From Bombardia bombarda (taxonomy: Eukaryota > Ascomycota > Sordariomycetes > Sordariales > Lasiosphaeriaceae): a stretch of DNA of 64,000 nucleotides. The notes beneath the pieces were generated by a model that was not told where the DNA came from, ran no database searches, and saw only the letters and a program-made list of their open reading frames with translations. The stretch covers positions 124,001-188,000 of the forward strand of contig JAULSR010000007.1 of assembly GCA_030512295.1 (NCBI GenBank), given 5' to 3'. Below, piece by piece: positions 46,190 through 56,603 of this stretch (position 1 is its first letter; each line of letters opens with the position of its first letter). Made by a program: the position numbers and the translations under genes.

Positions 46190-48270
46190 CTTGGGCAGAC
46201 AGACGGACGGAGTGACGTGAGGGAGGGTGAATTGGCTAATGTCTCTTCCTCGACCCGTTCGTGAAATAGGATAGCTGGGCCGGGCAGGTAGGTGCGCAGC
46301 GCAGGTGTGGGGTCGCGTGGTCACGTGGTCAACGTCTTGTCTTTCTAATTGCTGCCCCGGGAAGGAGCACCGGCATGCTTCAGGGATGGAAGCGTCTGTC
46401 TTGCACACACTTGTCATGCTAGCACTTTGATTTTGACAATTCAATTGTCACTGCGCAAGCGGCCAACTACCTTAAAAAAAGGTAGGTACATGACCAATTA
46501 ATTGTGCTCAAGTTCGCTACATCTTCAAAAGCACCAGGTCGCTGGCATTGATCTGCAACGCCGTCGTCTTTTTTGTCATTTCGCCCTTTTTCGCCTTTTT
46601 TTTCCCTTCGTCTTTCTTCTTACCTACTTCACTCTTCTGCAATCCAACCAATCCCCTACTTTCAATGTTGATCGATCTCCCACCATAGTCTTACCACAAA
46701 AAGGCCTCTCCCAAAAAGGCCTCTCCCAAACTCCCACAGCACCGAGGCCGCTCCCCCAAATAGCCTTTGAGCCGGCTGGTTTCACGCCCAAGTGGGTGGC
46801 GGTCGAGGCCTGTCATGCTGCGTTAGTCAAAAGGCCAAATGACAGCACGATGCACAATGACAGAACCTTGATTGCGCTCGTCTGCTTTGGAGCTATGGGC
46901 ATCCCAGCAAAACGCCATCCCAATCTCTACCACCCGTAAAAATCGAGATGCCGCTTCAGTTATCCGATCCGATGGCCATTTCACATGGACAAAAGGCCAC
47001 TCTTCACCCGCATCACACCCGGCCGTACACCTTTGCATCTCCCCCGTAACCGGAGAACCAACATCACGGTTTTTTTTCTCCCTCTTCTTCTTTGAGCTTT
47101 CTACCATTCAAGATTGCCGGCAACAAACTATTTCGCTTGCTAGGTTCCATCTCTAAATGTCTTGAGTCTGTGCCTCAAGTCCAGACGTGCAGGATACCAA
47201 CCTCTTCTTCTTGTGTGCTTGACATACTGATGCGCCTAACTCCCAAAACAGTCGACAACGTGCGGACTGCATGGCAAGCTCGTTCTATAATCTACACCCC
47301 CATACCCCAAACGCCGGTGGGCTTTGACAAGGGTCGTGCCATTTGATGGTCATCTTCAGAATCCCCTTATGGTCTTCATGGCCTTCGATCATCGGCTCCC
47401 GTACCGGGTTGATGCTTGTGCTCTTTCTGCAATGTTAGCAAAAGTTATGTAGTATGAGGGGTGGCAAGTGGACATCACCTGCCCAAGAACTCATGGTTGG
47501 CAATATACCATCCGTGCTGAACAGGATGCGAGTTTGACGTGATCATCCACGGGAGCTTAGCGCTTTCCTCCGTCATCCAGCATCACTTCTCTTGCGCTAC
47601 CGTCCACTTCGCATTTGCGATCCCTGTACCCAGACGCCCAAGCGAGGGTAGAAGATCGTTATACGTGCGTTGGGCCGCGTAATTGTTACGTTAACAGTGC
47701 TTGCAGTCGTTAGGGATGATGGCCTTACTTCACACATTCTCGAGACATCTGAGATGGGATGGTGAAGTGTCCACATTACTGTGCTGCTGCGAATGCTCTT
47801 TTGCAGCAATCGTATCTCATCCACAGTTCGCCCCACTGTTGTTAACAACTTGCGCGCGGAAGCCGTTGTCTGCTTTGATATATATCTGTCAGACCTGAAC
47901 GCACGTACGAGATGAGAAAGCAGCAGCTTTGCTCATTAACAAAAGGTAGTTCTCCCAGACCTGACGCAACCTTGATCGTTCTACCTTGACAGCAACCATA
48001 TTTGCCACAAGGAGCTACCATCAAGCTTCCATCCCAGTCAATGAGGATCTTTCTCCCGAGCAGAGACCCTTCTGCTTCTTGTTGGGCCGCGTATAAGCTG
48101 GATTACAATACCGGATCGCAAAGCGCCACTCCGTTGTCGTCGTTACCGCTGCCACTTCCGGGTATATAATCCAGATTCTGCATTGGGGCGGCTGTTGTGT
48201 CCGCTCCTTGGCTCCGAGTGGACCCTAGGCTGAGGTCTCTTGAGATCTTTGCCGGAACGATATCTTCATT
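46190..48270. other. Gene-poor stretch
   Basis: Promoter of RSM19 at the left and of the Zn2Cys6 gene at the right. A 15-bp duplication (aaaaaggcctctccc) lies at about 46696-46726. T-rich tracts occur at 46570-46610 and 47068-47095. Open frames such as 46502-46939 show no recognisable domain. Confidence 0.6.
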
Positions 48271-51023
48271 ATGCCCAGGCAGCATCTCACCCCCAACGCA
48301 TGTCTCGTGTGTCGCAAAAAGAGAACCAAGGTATGTCAGTCCAGCCTTACTTCGTTCCCTTACTTCGTTCCCTTATGGATATAGAGAGGGGCGATCGCCC
48401 ATCCCGTGCCTTCTCCAATCACTAACAGACTCGAATAGTGCGATGGACAGATGCCATGTCGAAGATGTCGATCTCGAGGAGAGGAATGTTCTTATGAAGA
48501 CAAAAAGTGGCGGACCAAAGACCACTTGAGGTCGGAGATTGAGAGGTTGCGGGCAGAGCAGCGACAAGGTCATGCTCTGATCAAAGCTCTTACCAACAAC
48601 GACCCAAAGCAATGGGAGTCAGTCTTGACGCGGATGCGTAACGATGAGCCCCCAGATGTTATTGCCGAATGGATCCATTCCATGAGATACCTATCCGGTG
48701 CCCCACGCCCGCCCGCTCAAGGCCTGGTTGACAGTGCTCAATTCGACGATAACCCACCACGCCTTCACCCTCCGTTTCAGCAATCATCCTCTCTGGGCTC
48801 GGAAACATCGCCATCTGAAAGACTTCGGACTGCCAGCCTGAGCAGCCTCAGTGGCACTTTCAGTTTCAGCCATTCTGGAAGCTCATTCGAAAGCACGCCC
48901 CGAAGCAGCTTCTCGACCGATTACTCCCCTACTGATCGCTTCCCATTGCGTGAACCTGCAGTCTTCCCACCACCTCCACAGATCATATTCGCGACGAATC
49001 CATTCCATCTAGGCGTCCGACCGCTCCCTCGGACGCCTACGCAGGCAACAATCCCAGATGTTTTGGAAGAGGCAGCGGTCCGCAGCTGGACAAGTATTGT
49101 GTCCGATAATCGCATTGTCCAGCGCTTGATCGACAAGTTCTTTTCTGGCTCTTTCTCGTCCTTGTGTCTGATATCGCAGTCACAGTTCATGAGAGACTTC
49201 TTTGGAGGCGATTCACAATACTGTTCCGAGGCCTTGACAAATGCTATGCTCGGTAGGGCATGCAAGTTTTTTGATACAACTTCCAAACTCATCTCCAGAG
49301 TGACCTTTGGCGATGCCTTTCTGGGAGAGGCCAAAAGACTGCTGGCCGCAGAACAGAGCCATGTAAACTTGCCGAGCATACAAGCTTTGGGCGTGCTTGC
49401 CCTGACTGAAATCGGCCAAGGGAATGGTGAGGCGGCATGGGATCTCGCTTGGGAATCTGTCAGAGCATCCATTCACTTGGTCCTACAGACCCAGCACCAG
49501 GAACGGGATAGGGATTTCAGGGCCGTGAGAGCATTGGCGTATTGCGGTGGCTTCTCGTTAATCAGGTGAGTATTTATTTGGAACTTGCCACCCCGCATCC
49601 AGTACATAGACTCTGGTTCGAATCTGACCAAACGCCATCATAGATTGCTGCAGCTTCTCACCGGCCGACTCGAGCACAAAACTGGACCTTTATTTATGAA
49701 ACTTCAGGAGGATTCGGCAGACTTGGGAGATGAGCCTCCTCAAGTTCGCATCGATCGAGGTTTGTCGCCTCGTATCCACACCCAGTTTTACCTGATCTTG
49801 GTACTGATACTCCCGTTCAGGCATTGCGCTGCAGGGTCAGTTTTTTGTTGAGCTACAGCACTGCCATCCTATTGCCAGGCTCGTGTTCGAGGTTACGGAA
49901 GCGGTACATACCTTCTTGTCGTACAATTCCTCCAAGGCTATGACGGCCGAGGAGCTAGAGGGTGCTTACGAAAAGTGCCTCGACTACTACAATCAGTTTA
50001 CAGAGATATTCTCATCCGACATGGATGGCACCCCGGACCTTCTGTTTGCTCAGTAAGCCTTGTCGATAACCGACTCCTGTAGAAACCTGATGCTGATCGT
50101 TCTGTTCTTTCAGGATCTGGTACCACTACTGCCTCCTCAGCCTAATGCGGCCGTTCGTTAAGAACACGGCCAGCTTGAAAGATGACATAGCTCCCAAGCT
50201 GCGGAATTCCACCACCCCCCAAAACGTCTGTTGGCAATCCTCGGAGGCCATCATCTTTATCACCAGCACCTATCAGACGTGCTATTCGCTCGAACTTCTC
50301 CCCGTCCTGCTTCCGCACATGGTGTACGCAGCTGTTCTTTACCAGCTGACTCTTGCTGTTGACCCGCAATACTCGACTCATCATCAAGTAGCCGCTACAG
50401 ATTCTCCCTTGATGATACGCAATACCCAAAGACCACCGCAAACGCCCACCCACGCTCCGTTCCAATCGGGTTTCTCCCAGAAAACCCCTTCTTTATCACA
50501 GCCGCGTTCCCCCATCGTAGACATGGAAATGCGAATAGCTGCTCGACGCTGCGCCTCGGGGATGCCCACAACATCATGCGCCTCTGGCAACAGTGACCGG
50601 ACAGGCACACCATCGAGTCTCCCCTCAAATGTCGCGTCGGACAGGGAGTCATCGGCATCGTCAGACACGAGCTCTGAAAGGCTGCCACAATTCACCTCGG
50701 AACCGGCTGATCTCGTCACCATAGGCTCGCTTCAGCTCGCTTCCATGGGGGCGCAGCATCCCGACGCTGCCCGAGCTGCCTGTCTCCTGCGCAGCCTTGG
50801 TGATGTGGAAGACCTTGTCGGATCCAATTTTGATCTCAGCTCGCTTGCCCATTTTCTGCCGTTCCCAATGGATGGTTTCAGCATTTCCACATTGCTGACG
50901 GGCCTCGGACTTCAAGAGGCACAGGTTCCGGGCTCCTTGCTTGGAGATGAGTCTGATATCTTGATGCCCGATGTGCAAACGAATCCGCAGACTGGACCGT
51001 TGCGGTCTCCTCCTGGTTCTTGA
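48271..51023 (+). CDS. Zn2Cys6 transcription factor with fungal-specific MHR domain
   Basis: Five exons (48271-48330, 48439-49565, 49644-49759, 49821-50052, 50114-51023) join in phase to 814 residues. The cluster is at residues 11-37: Cys11-x2-Cys14-x6-Cys21, then Cys27-x2-Cys30-x6-Cys37 ([11 protein letters not shown] joined to [10 protein letters not shown]), with the first intron inside the cluster, typical for these genes. A coiled linker follows ([20 protein letters not shown]). The regulatory domain lies at about 220-560 ([49 protein letters not shown]), a pattern seen in NirA/NIT4-type regulators among others. The C-terminal 250 residues are Ser/Thr/Pro-rich, likely activation region. 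It binds CGG-containing DNA and should activate nearby or distant genes; the target is not inferable here. Confidence 0.93.
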
Positions 51024-51893
51024 ACCACCCCTTTATTTGGCAACTGCGTCTTGGATCTCGCTGGTTTGCAAACTGCGGCATCAGTTGGTTACCGGGCTTA
51101 ATTGCTATCTCGTTTATCTTGTTCGGATCGGGGTGTTCTTGGGATTCCGCACCTTGTCATCTGCATTCAGGTACGTGTCTATTATTTGGTGTTCCAGTGT
51201 GATTTGTGATTTTGACATAAATTGAACGGCGAATCAAGACAAACGACGCTCTTTTTTTTTCTTTTTTTTTTTTTTTTTGGAATCATATACGCTTTGCAAA
51301 TAGTGGACTGTTTGTTAATTATACTTGATCACTTCATGTACGTATACTCATTGTCAAGGTCATTGTACCACGAAAAGTTGCACCCAAATTTACAGTAAAC
51401 TACCACCTACCACCTACAGCTATGCCACCTGCAACTATCCAACCAGTTTCCCAGTGAGTCAGTCCATGTGGTGCGCGCAGTGGAGTAGGGGGGACTACAG
51501 TCATGGTACAACATACGACAAGCTTGGAGGTACTACGGTATGGAGGGACCATTTCTACGGTACGGTGCGAGCTTCATTTTATGAGACTTGTGTCTCGCCA
51601 GTTTGATCTCTTCAATCCGCTCCTCAAGTGTGCCAAACTGGTCCCGCAACCAAGACTGATTGCCATTTTCATTATTCATCCTAACGCTAAACAGAGTTGG
51701 GACCTTTTCTCAAACTCCTCGATCCCGCCATGTAGCATCCCATTCGCTCCCTCGAGTTCGGAAATATTTCTTCCCATCTTGATAATCTGGGCGAGTGCTC
51801 CTCCGATTGTGAAGACCTTTCCCGGCACTTCTTGATGTCGCGCTGTGTTTGCTTGTTTGCTCCTGTTGCCGCGGGCCTGAATCCTCTCAACTT
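51024..51893. other. Intergenic with a dispersed repeat copy
   Basis: A T-run is at 51250-51277. The repeat copy described at 51390-51590 occupies most of the rest. No gene. Confidence 0.6.
51390..51590 (+). repeat. Dispersed repeat copy
   Basis: Starts with ACCACCTACCACCTACAGC and CACCTGCAACTATCC (degenerate internal array) and ends with acggtacggtgcgagcttc at 51557-51575. It matches the copy at 22340-22600 in order and spacing, including ggtacaacatacgac near 51505. Same orientation, about 29 kb apart. Confidence 0.75.
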
Positions 51894-52616
51894 TTAACGC
51901 CCTGGCTGGGACGGAATAATGGCCACGGGCTCCTCGGCGAGCCAGTCGTACACTGGTTGTTTCAAGATGTTTTCCCAAATCTCGGTTTCTTCGTCGTTGA
52001 AGGGCATAATTTCGGCAAGGGTAGTGTCAGACTTGTCATCGGGAAGACTGTGGAGGACGCAGATGGTGTCGGTGAAGGAGTGGGAGAAAATGCAGGTTCC
52101 GCTCCAGAGGGTCGTTTTTGGCCCAATGCCGCCGCCGCCTTCAAGGGATGAAGATCTCGTCATGCCGGGCGACTCGAGCCGAACCATGAGCTTGCATCCG
52201 GCTGTCAGTCCGGTCTTGGGCTGGTCGAACATCAGGCCTCGGAAGATGAAGTGCACTCTGTGATAGCAGCCGTCTTCTCCGCGACAGGGCAGATCTTCAA
52301 TGACCACGGTGTGGCAGGCGATCTCGGTCTTTGTGCTCCAGAACAGGCCGTCGCAGCCGGCGTCGTGTGGATAAACGTTGAGTTTTGCCTCTATGGCCTG
52401 GAAGGTTGCGATCTCGTCCTTGGTGAAGAGGGCTGTGAAGACGATGGGCCGGAGGACGATGTTTGAGATGGCGACGCTTTTCGGGGGGATGAGAATGCGA
52501 AGGTTGTGGGCTGGCTGGGCTCGCACGGTTGCGGAAGACATGGTTGGGGAAGACATGGTTGGGGAAGACATGGTTGGGGAAGACATGGCTGGGCATGACA
52601 TGGCTGGGCATGACAT
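51894..52616 (-). CDS. Unknown protein with N-terminal pentapeptide repeats
   Basis: Intronless frame of 240 residues from the ATG at 52616. The first 30 residues are a tandem pentapeptide, MSCPA twice then MSSPT three times and MSSAT, coded by a 15-bp unit. Each unit starts with ATG, so the true start could be any of six. The body (RILIPPKSVAISNIVLRPIV, TKDEIATFQAIEAKLNVYP, then DTICVLHSLPDDKSDTTLAE) is compact, mixed alpha/beta, without signal peptide or membrane helix. I recognise no family. The C-terminus has a conserved-looking WENILKQPVYDWLAEEPVA. The frame is long, and the predicted protein is not low-complexity, so it is likely real. Function unknown. Confidence 0.7.
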   Translation of the reverse strand: MSCPAMSCPAMSSPTMSSPTMSSPTMSSATVRAQPAHNLRILIPPKSVAISNIVLRPIVFTALFTKDEIATFQAIEAKLNVYPHDAGCDGLFWSTKTEIACHTVVIEDLPCRGEDGCYHRVHFIFRGLMFDQPKTGLTAGCKLMVRLESPGMTRSSSLEGGGGIGPKTTLWSGTCIFSHSFTDTICVLHSLPDDKSDTTLAEIMPFNDEETEIWENILKQPVYDWLAEEPVAIIPSQPGR

Positions 52617-52621
52617 GGCTA
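52531..52621. repeat. 15-bp tandem repeat, six units
   Basis: The top-strand unit gaagacatggttggg (later gacatggctgggcat) is repeated six times, covering the beginning of the unknown gene. Units differ by a few bases, with two sub-types (three or four of one, two of the other). Confidence 0.92.
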
Positions 52622-53004
52622 GGTATGATTTCGAGGATAGTCGTTGTTGCTGTCGGCTACTATGATGGATTAGTAGGGTGGGAGGAAGTGGAAGTGTGAA
52701 AGGTGTAGGAAGCGGTAGGGCCTGCTTTCTGTGTCACGCCAGTATTCGGAGCTCATGGTGTTGCAGTTCTGCTCAACCAGCGGTAGTTCCCTGAACCGAA
52801 GGAATGCTGGTGAATGAGAATGTAGTGGTGAATACAATAGTCACTGCTGCACAATCTTGAACTGATTACTGCATAAGAGAGAGCCCGATTGTTTGTCATT
52901 CCGCACAAGACCAGACGAAATAAGCTTGACCAACACTTTTCTCTCCATCCCAACCCCCAATCAACCAACCAACTTCAGCGCAACAAGCATTTGAACTTGG
53001 ACCC
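52617..53004. other. Intergenic, no gene seen
   Basis: Upstream of the unknown gene and downstream of the histidine phosphatase. No recognisable feature. Confidence 0.5.
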
Positions 53005-53661
53005 CTATTCAACAGCAACGAGACTCGCATCCTCGCCCTCCCCAACAAAAAAGGCCTTCCATCCCGCCTTGGGCAGATCAACGGTCTGATCCTGCGCCAG
53101 AAACTTCATGAAAACACCATGCGTAACCACAACCACGTCCCTCTTTCCGACGGAAGCTCCACTGCCATCATTCTCAGCCTCAATTCCTTTCACAATCTCC
53201 CTAATCTTCGTCCTCACCTCCCTCGCCCTCGCAGCAACAGCTTCATCATCAGCCGTGAACCGTCCCGCCTTTGCATACCACTCTCCCTTGAACACATCGT
53301 CGCTGAATTCCAAGGTTGGAAACTTGTTGCGCAATTGGGCGACATCAGAGCCCGTGTCGCAGGGGAGGTCGCTGCGCTCCTGCAGGTCGGGATCGAGGAT
53401 GAGCTTTACTTCTTCGTCATTGTCGTTGTTGGCGTTATTGCTAGTGATGGAGCCAAAGGCGGCGAGGGTGGTCTCGATGGTGCGCGAAAGGGGCGAGGTG
53501 AGGATGACGGCGATGGAGGACAAGGGGGCTGGGAAGGTTGAGGCCAGGGCAGTTGCTTGAGTGATGCCGAGGGGGGTGAGGCCCGGGTCGCGCAGGTTGA
53601 AGTCGTGGGAGACGTTGTGGGCCGATTCGGCGTGGCGGATGAGATAGACTTTGGACGACAT
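53005..53661 (-). CDS. Histidine phosphatase (phosphoglycerate-mutase-like) family protein
   Basis: Intronless; the start is placed at the ATG at 53661 (MSSKVYLIRHAESAHN), because the frame upstream adds 16 residues not expected in the family; 218 residues result. The branch-1 histidine phosphatase signature RHAES (about residues 9-13) carries the catalytic His. The second half contains the arginine of LTSPLSRTIETTL and the late His of VVVVTHGVFMKFLA, giving the usual two His plus two Arg centre. Fungal proteins of this size usually hydrolyse phosphate from small molecules; a specific substrate is not shown. The cytoplasm is expected, as there is no signal peptide. Confidence 0.9.
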   Translation of the reverse strand: MSSKVYLIRHAESAHNVSHDFNLRDPGLTPLGITQATALASTFPAPLSSIAVILTSPLSRTIETTLAAFGSITSNNANNDNDEEVKLILDPDLQERSDLPCDTGSDVAQLRNKFPTLEFSDDVFKGEWYAKAGRFTADDEAVAARAREVRTKIREIVKGIEAENDGSGASVGKRDVVVVTHGVFMKFLAQDQTVDLPKAGWKAFFVGEGEDASLVAVE

Positions 53662-54316
53662 TGCTGGTTGGTCGGTCTTGGCAAACAACGGTGGGATGAA
53701 GCCAGACAATTGTGGGCTGAGCAGGATGGCACTCTTAGGGAGTGATATGATTGCCTCCGCTTTTAATTGTCTATTCTTGCAGCCTGTGGCGGGAATTTAC
53801 GTCTACTACTTGATACTGTCTGCGACAAAGAAGCTCCTCTTCTCGGTTACTCCAATTTTGTTCAGCTCCGACTTTACACAGTTTCACAGAGAAGAGCTCT
53901 GAGGACTGAGAGCTTGTCTTATATAGACCGAACAGGCAGCTGGTATGCATCTAACAAGTGCGCGATTAAACCCCGCCATCACGCCATACAGCTCCCAAAC
54001 CGTTAAGTGATAAGAAGGTGATAGCCAAAGTCATGTTTGTTGTTTAGACGTAACTATCTGGGTATCGGGACGCAACTAATGGCGATGTGCATGCTTTTAG
54101 GTGTTTTGTTTGTTTTGATTTGTGGACTGAAAGGAAAAGATGTGTCGTCGTGACAGTCGGTGTAGCCCACTCCACAACAAACTAAGTATCATCAAGTCTC
54201 CAGTACTGCTGTACAGCATTTTCAACAACAAGAAGTTCAGGAACGTTACCTCAAAAGTTAATCAAACGGGTTTTCGAGGGGGACGGGATGGGAGACAAAT
54301 AAGCTTCAAAAAATGA
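53662..54316. other. Intergenic, no gene seen
   Basis: Contains the histidine phosphatase promoter and the downstream flank of the tRNA gene. Confidence 0.6.
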
Positions 54317-54426
54317 TGACAAGAGTGGGATTCGGACCCACACCCTTTCGGGCCACGGAATCAACTGATTGAATTAAGGGTTTAATCTCCCTAACGTGGC
54401 GCCTCAGACCGCTCGGCCATCTTGCC
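54317..54426 (-). tRNA. Leu-type tRNA with intron; anticodon loop one base short
   Basis: On the minus strand: acceptor stem GGCAAGA with TCTTGTC (one G-U pair), D arm GCCGAGCGGTCTGAGGC, anticodon stem CCACG/CGTGG, long variable arm CCCGAAAGGGT and T arm GTGGGTCCGAATCCCAC. The long variable arm and the GGCCGAGCGG A-box place it with tRNA-Leu (class II). Between the anticodon-stem halves is an intron-bearing loop that begins TTAGGG. Read normally, the anticodon would be AGG, not a Leu triplet. The intron contains CCCTTAA, complementary to TTAAGGG, so the loop probably had AAG (Leu) and one A is missing. It could be a base-calling error or a real defect. Discriminator is A at 54317. Confidence 0.85.
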
Positions 54427-54631
54427 TGCTAACGAGTGATTGCCTAACCCCGAGTTGCAGCTTAAGCCAGCCACAACTATATCGAAGCTCCTCTATTTCT
54501 CATCTCACCCCAGATGTGAATGCAGTCATTGAGCCATCATGTCATCAAAGGTTTATGTTCTATTTTTCTTTCTTTTGTCCATTACAATTTACAATAGAAT
54601 TGAGTGGAATACATCAACCATTCAGCATCCC

Positions 54632-56603
54632 CTAATAACCTAAAATCGCCTTCATCACCTTGTTCAACTTCTCCTCACATGCACTGACCCCCTTTACATC
54701 CCCAACAAGCGCCTTCTGAGCCCGCCATGCAACAATCCTGTCCGGCCTCACCAACACAGCACCCGACTCCTCCACGCCCCGCAAGACCGGCCAGGCCTGG
54801 TAAACATCCTCCCAGTCCTGGCGGAATCCAATCGAGTACGCATTGATCTTGACCCCCACCTCCTTGCCCACCTTCTCGGCCGCCTCCTTCCACGCATCCC
54901 CCCCATGACCAGTAAACAGCGAAAAGTCTCTGTTTCCTGCCAGGTCGATAGTCGAGATGTTCTCCCTCCGCGACACCGTCGCCGCCTTGTTGAGCCACAC
55001 ATGCGGCAGCCTGCACCCGGGATATGTCCCCGGGTCGTAATACAGCACGGGGTTGCTCGCCGTCCGCTCGCTCACCGTGAACGGCTCCGTCTCGTCCTCA
55101 ACATAAACACCCCTCCCTCCGTAGCGCTGACCCATCTCGATACCCAGCCCGTTAAACTCACCGTACATCTGCATGGTCGCCTCGCGCACCCGAGCACGAC
55201 GAGCAACCCCCTCTGCACTCGGGCTCTGCAGCTCCGCCATCGCCCTTGCACCAACCTCAGCCGGGCCAGCCGTGCCAAAGGCCTCCCACATGCCCGTGTT
55301 GATGCGGTAGGCATTGTTGGCACGCGTGACGATGCGCTCGCCCACGGGCTGGCGCTCGGCCGAGTATGTTTCGAGCAGGGAGGGGTGGGCGACGCCGCGC
55401 TCGACGAGGGCCAGCTTCCAGGCCAGGTTGTAGGCGTCCTGGATGCACGTGTTGGAGCCGAGGCCGTTCATGGGCGGGTGCCGGTGGACGGCGTCGCCGA
55501 GACAAAAGACGTTTCCGCTCCCGTTGGAGTACGTCTTGGCGTAGGTCTCGTTGATGTACCAATGCGACGTGGCTGTGATCTCGACGGGGGTGTTGTCGTC
55601 GCCTATCAGCTCCTTGACCCGCTTGATGTATTCCTCCTCGGACGGCTTGTTGGTCTTGTAGTCGAAGGACGGGTCGGGCACGAAAGCAAAGAGCCACTCG
55701 TTCCAGGGCTTGATCATGCGCGCGATGGCCATGGTGCCAAAGGAGGCGACCCCTGGACGTCCTGGCTGCATCACCCAGTGCAGCATCGTGTCCTGGAGGT
55801 GGGTTAGGTGCGACAGGTCTGCCTTGGTGTATACGCTGATCATGATGTTGTTGCCGCCCTTGACTACCAGGGGGAGGCCGAGTTTGCTGACGACGACACT
55901 GCGTCCGCCGTCTGCTCCGAAGAGGTACTTTGTCTGGATGCGGTATTGGTGTCCTGAGAGCTTGTCTTGAACTGTGGCCATGATTCTTTTTCCTGGCCTG
56001 TTGTTGCTGTCTGAAACCTCCACCTCCTCAAAGTCGACCAGGGCCGTGTCGAACCGCATCCTGAAGCCATGTGTCGTGGCGTGCTGCACCAGGATGGGCT
56101 CCAGCGAGTCCTGTCCGAGGTCGATGTGTCTGCACGGGCTGGCCCCTTCGTAGTCTCTCTCCCGTAAGGGGCTGGTGCCTCCAACGTAGACTCGCGTGAA
56201 CTCGTCGCCTGCCAGACTGTTGCACCAGCGCACGTGTCTCAACACGGTGTGGGGGTTTGCGGCCTGGGTTGCCTTTTGCTCCAGCCCAATGTCGCGCAGG
56301 GCCTCTTGAATCGTTCGTCAGTTGAGCAGTGAGGAGAGAAACAATCACGAGCCTGAACCCTACCCATTGACCCGAGATTCGTCAAATGTGCCCGAGGGGT
56401 GTCGGCTGTGCCGTGGGCCGAGCTGATCATGATGCCTTTGAGTCCTGATTTGTGATTTTGTCAGTCGGTGTCTGGACCTAGTAGTAACGTGAGAAGTACA
56501 AGTACTGACCATGTTGCACTAAAAAGCAAGAAAGAGAGGCCCCGGCGGGCCCAGCGCCCACAATAAGAAACTCTGTCTCCACCTCGACGCGTCTGTCTGC
56601 CAT
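54632..56603 (-). CDS. FAD-dependent aromatic monooxygenase (phenol-hydroxylase type)
   Basis: Three exons, 56603-56510, 56444-56364 and 56304-54632, give 615 residues. The first FAD motif VGAGPAGASL (residues 15-24) is in exon 1; the splice after LVQHG is typical. SSAHGTADTPRAHLTN (exon 2) is the region facing the flavin ribityl in this family. LFGADGGRSVV is the DG motif, and VFCLGDAVHRHPPMNGLGSN is the second FAD motif (GD). The C-terminal domain (about 430-615) matches the thioredoxin-like dimer domain of phenol 2-monooxygenases. GLGSNTCIQDAYNLAWKLAL resembles TfdB-like chlorophenol monooxygenases. The reaction is hydroxylation of a phenol with NADPH and oxygen; the natural substrate is unknown. 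There are no stops in the joined frame. Confidence 0.93.
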
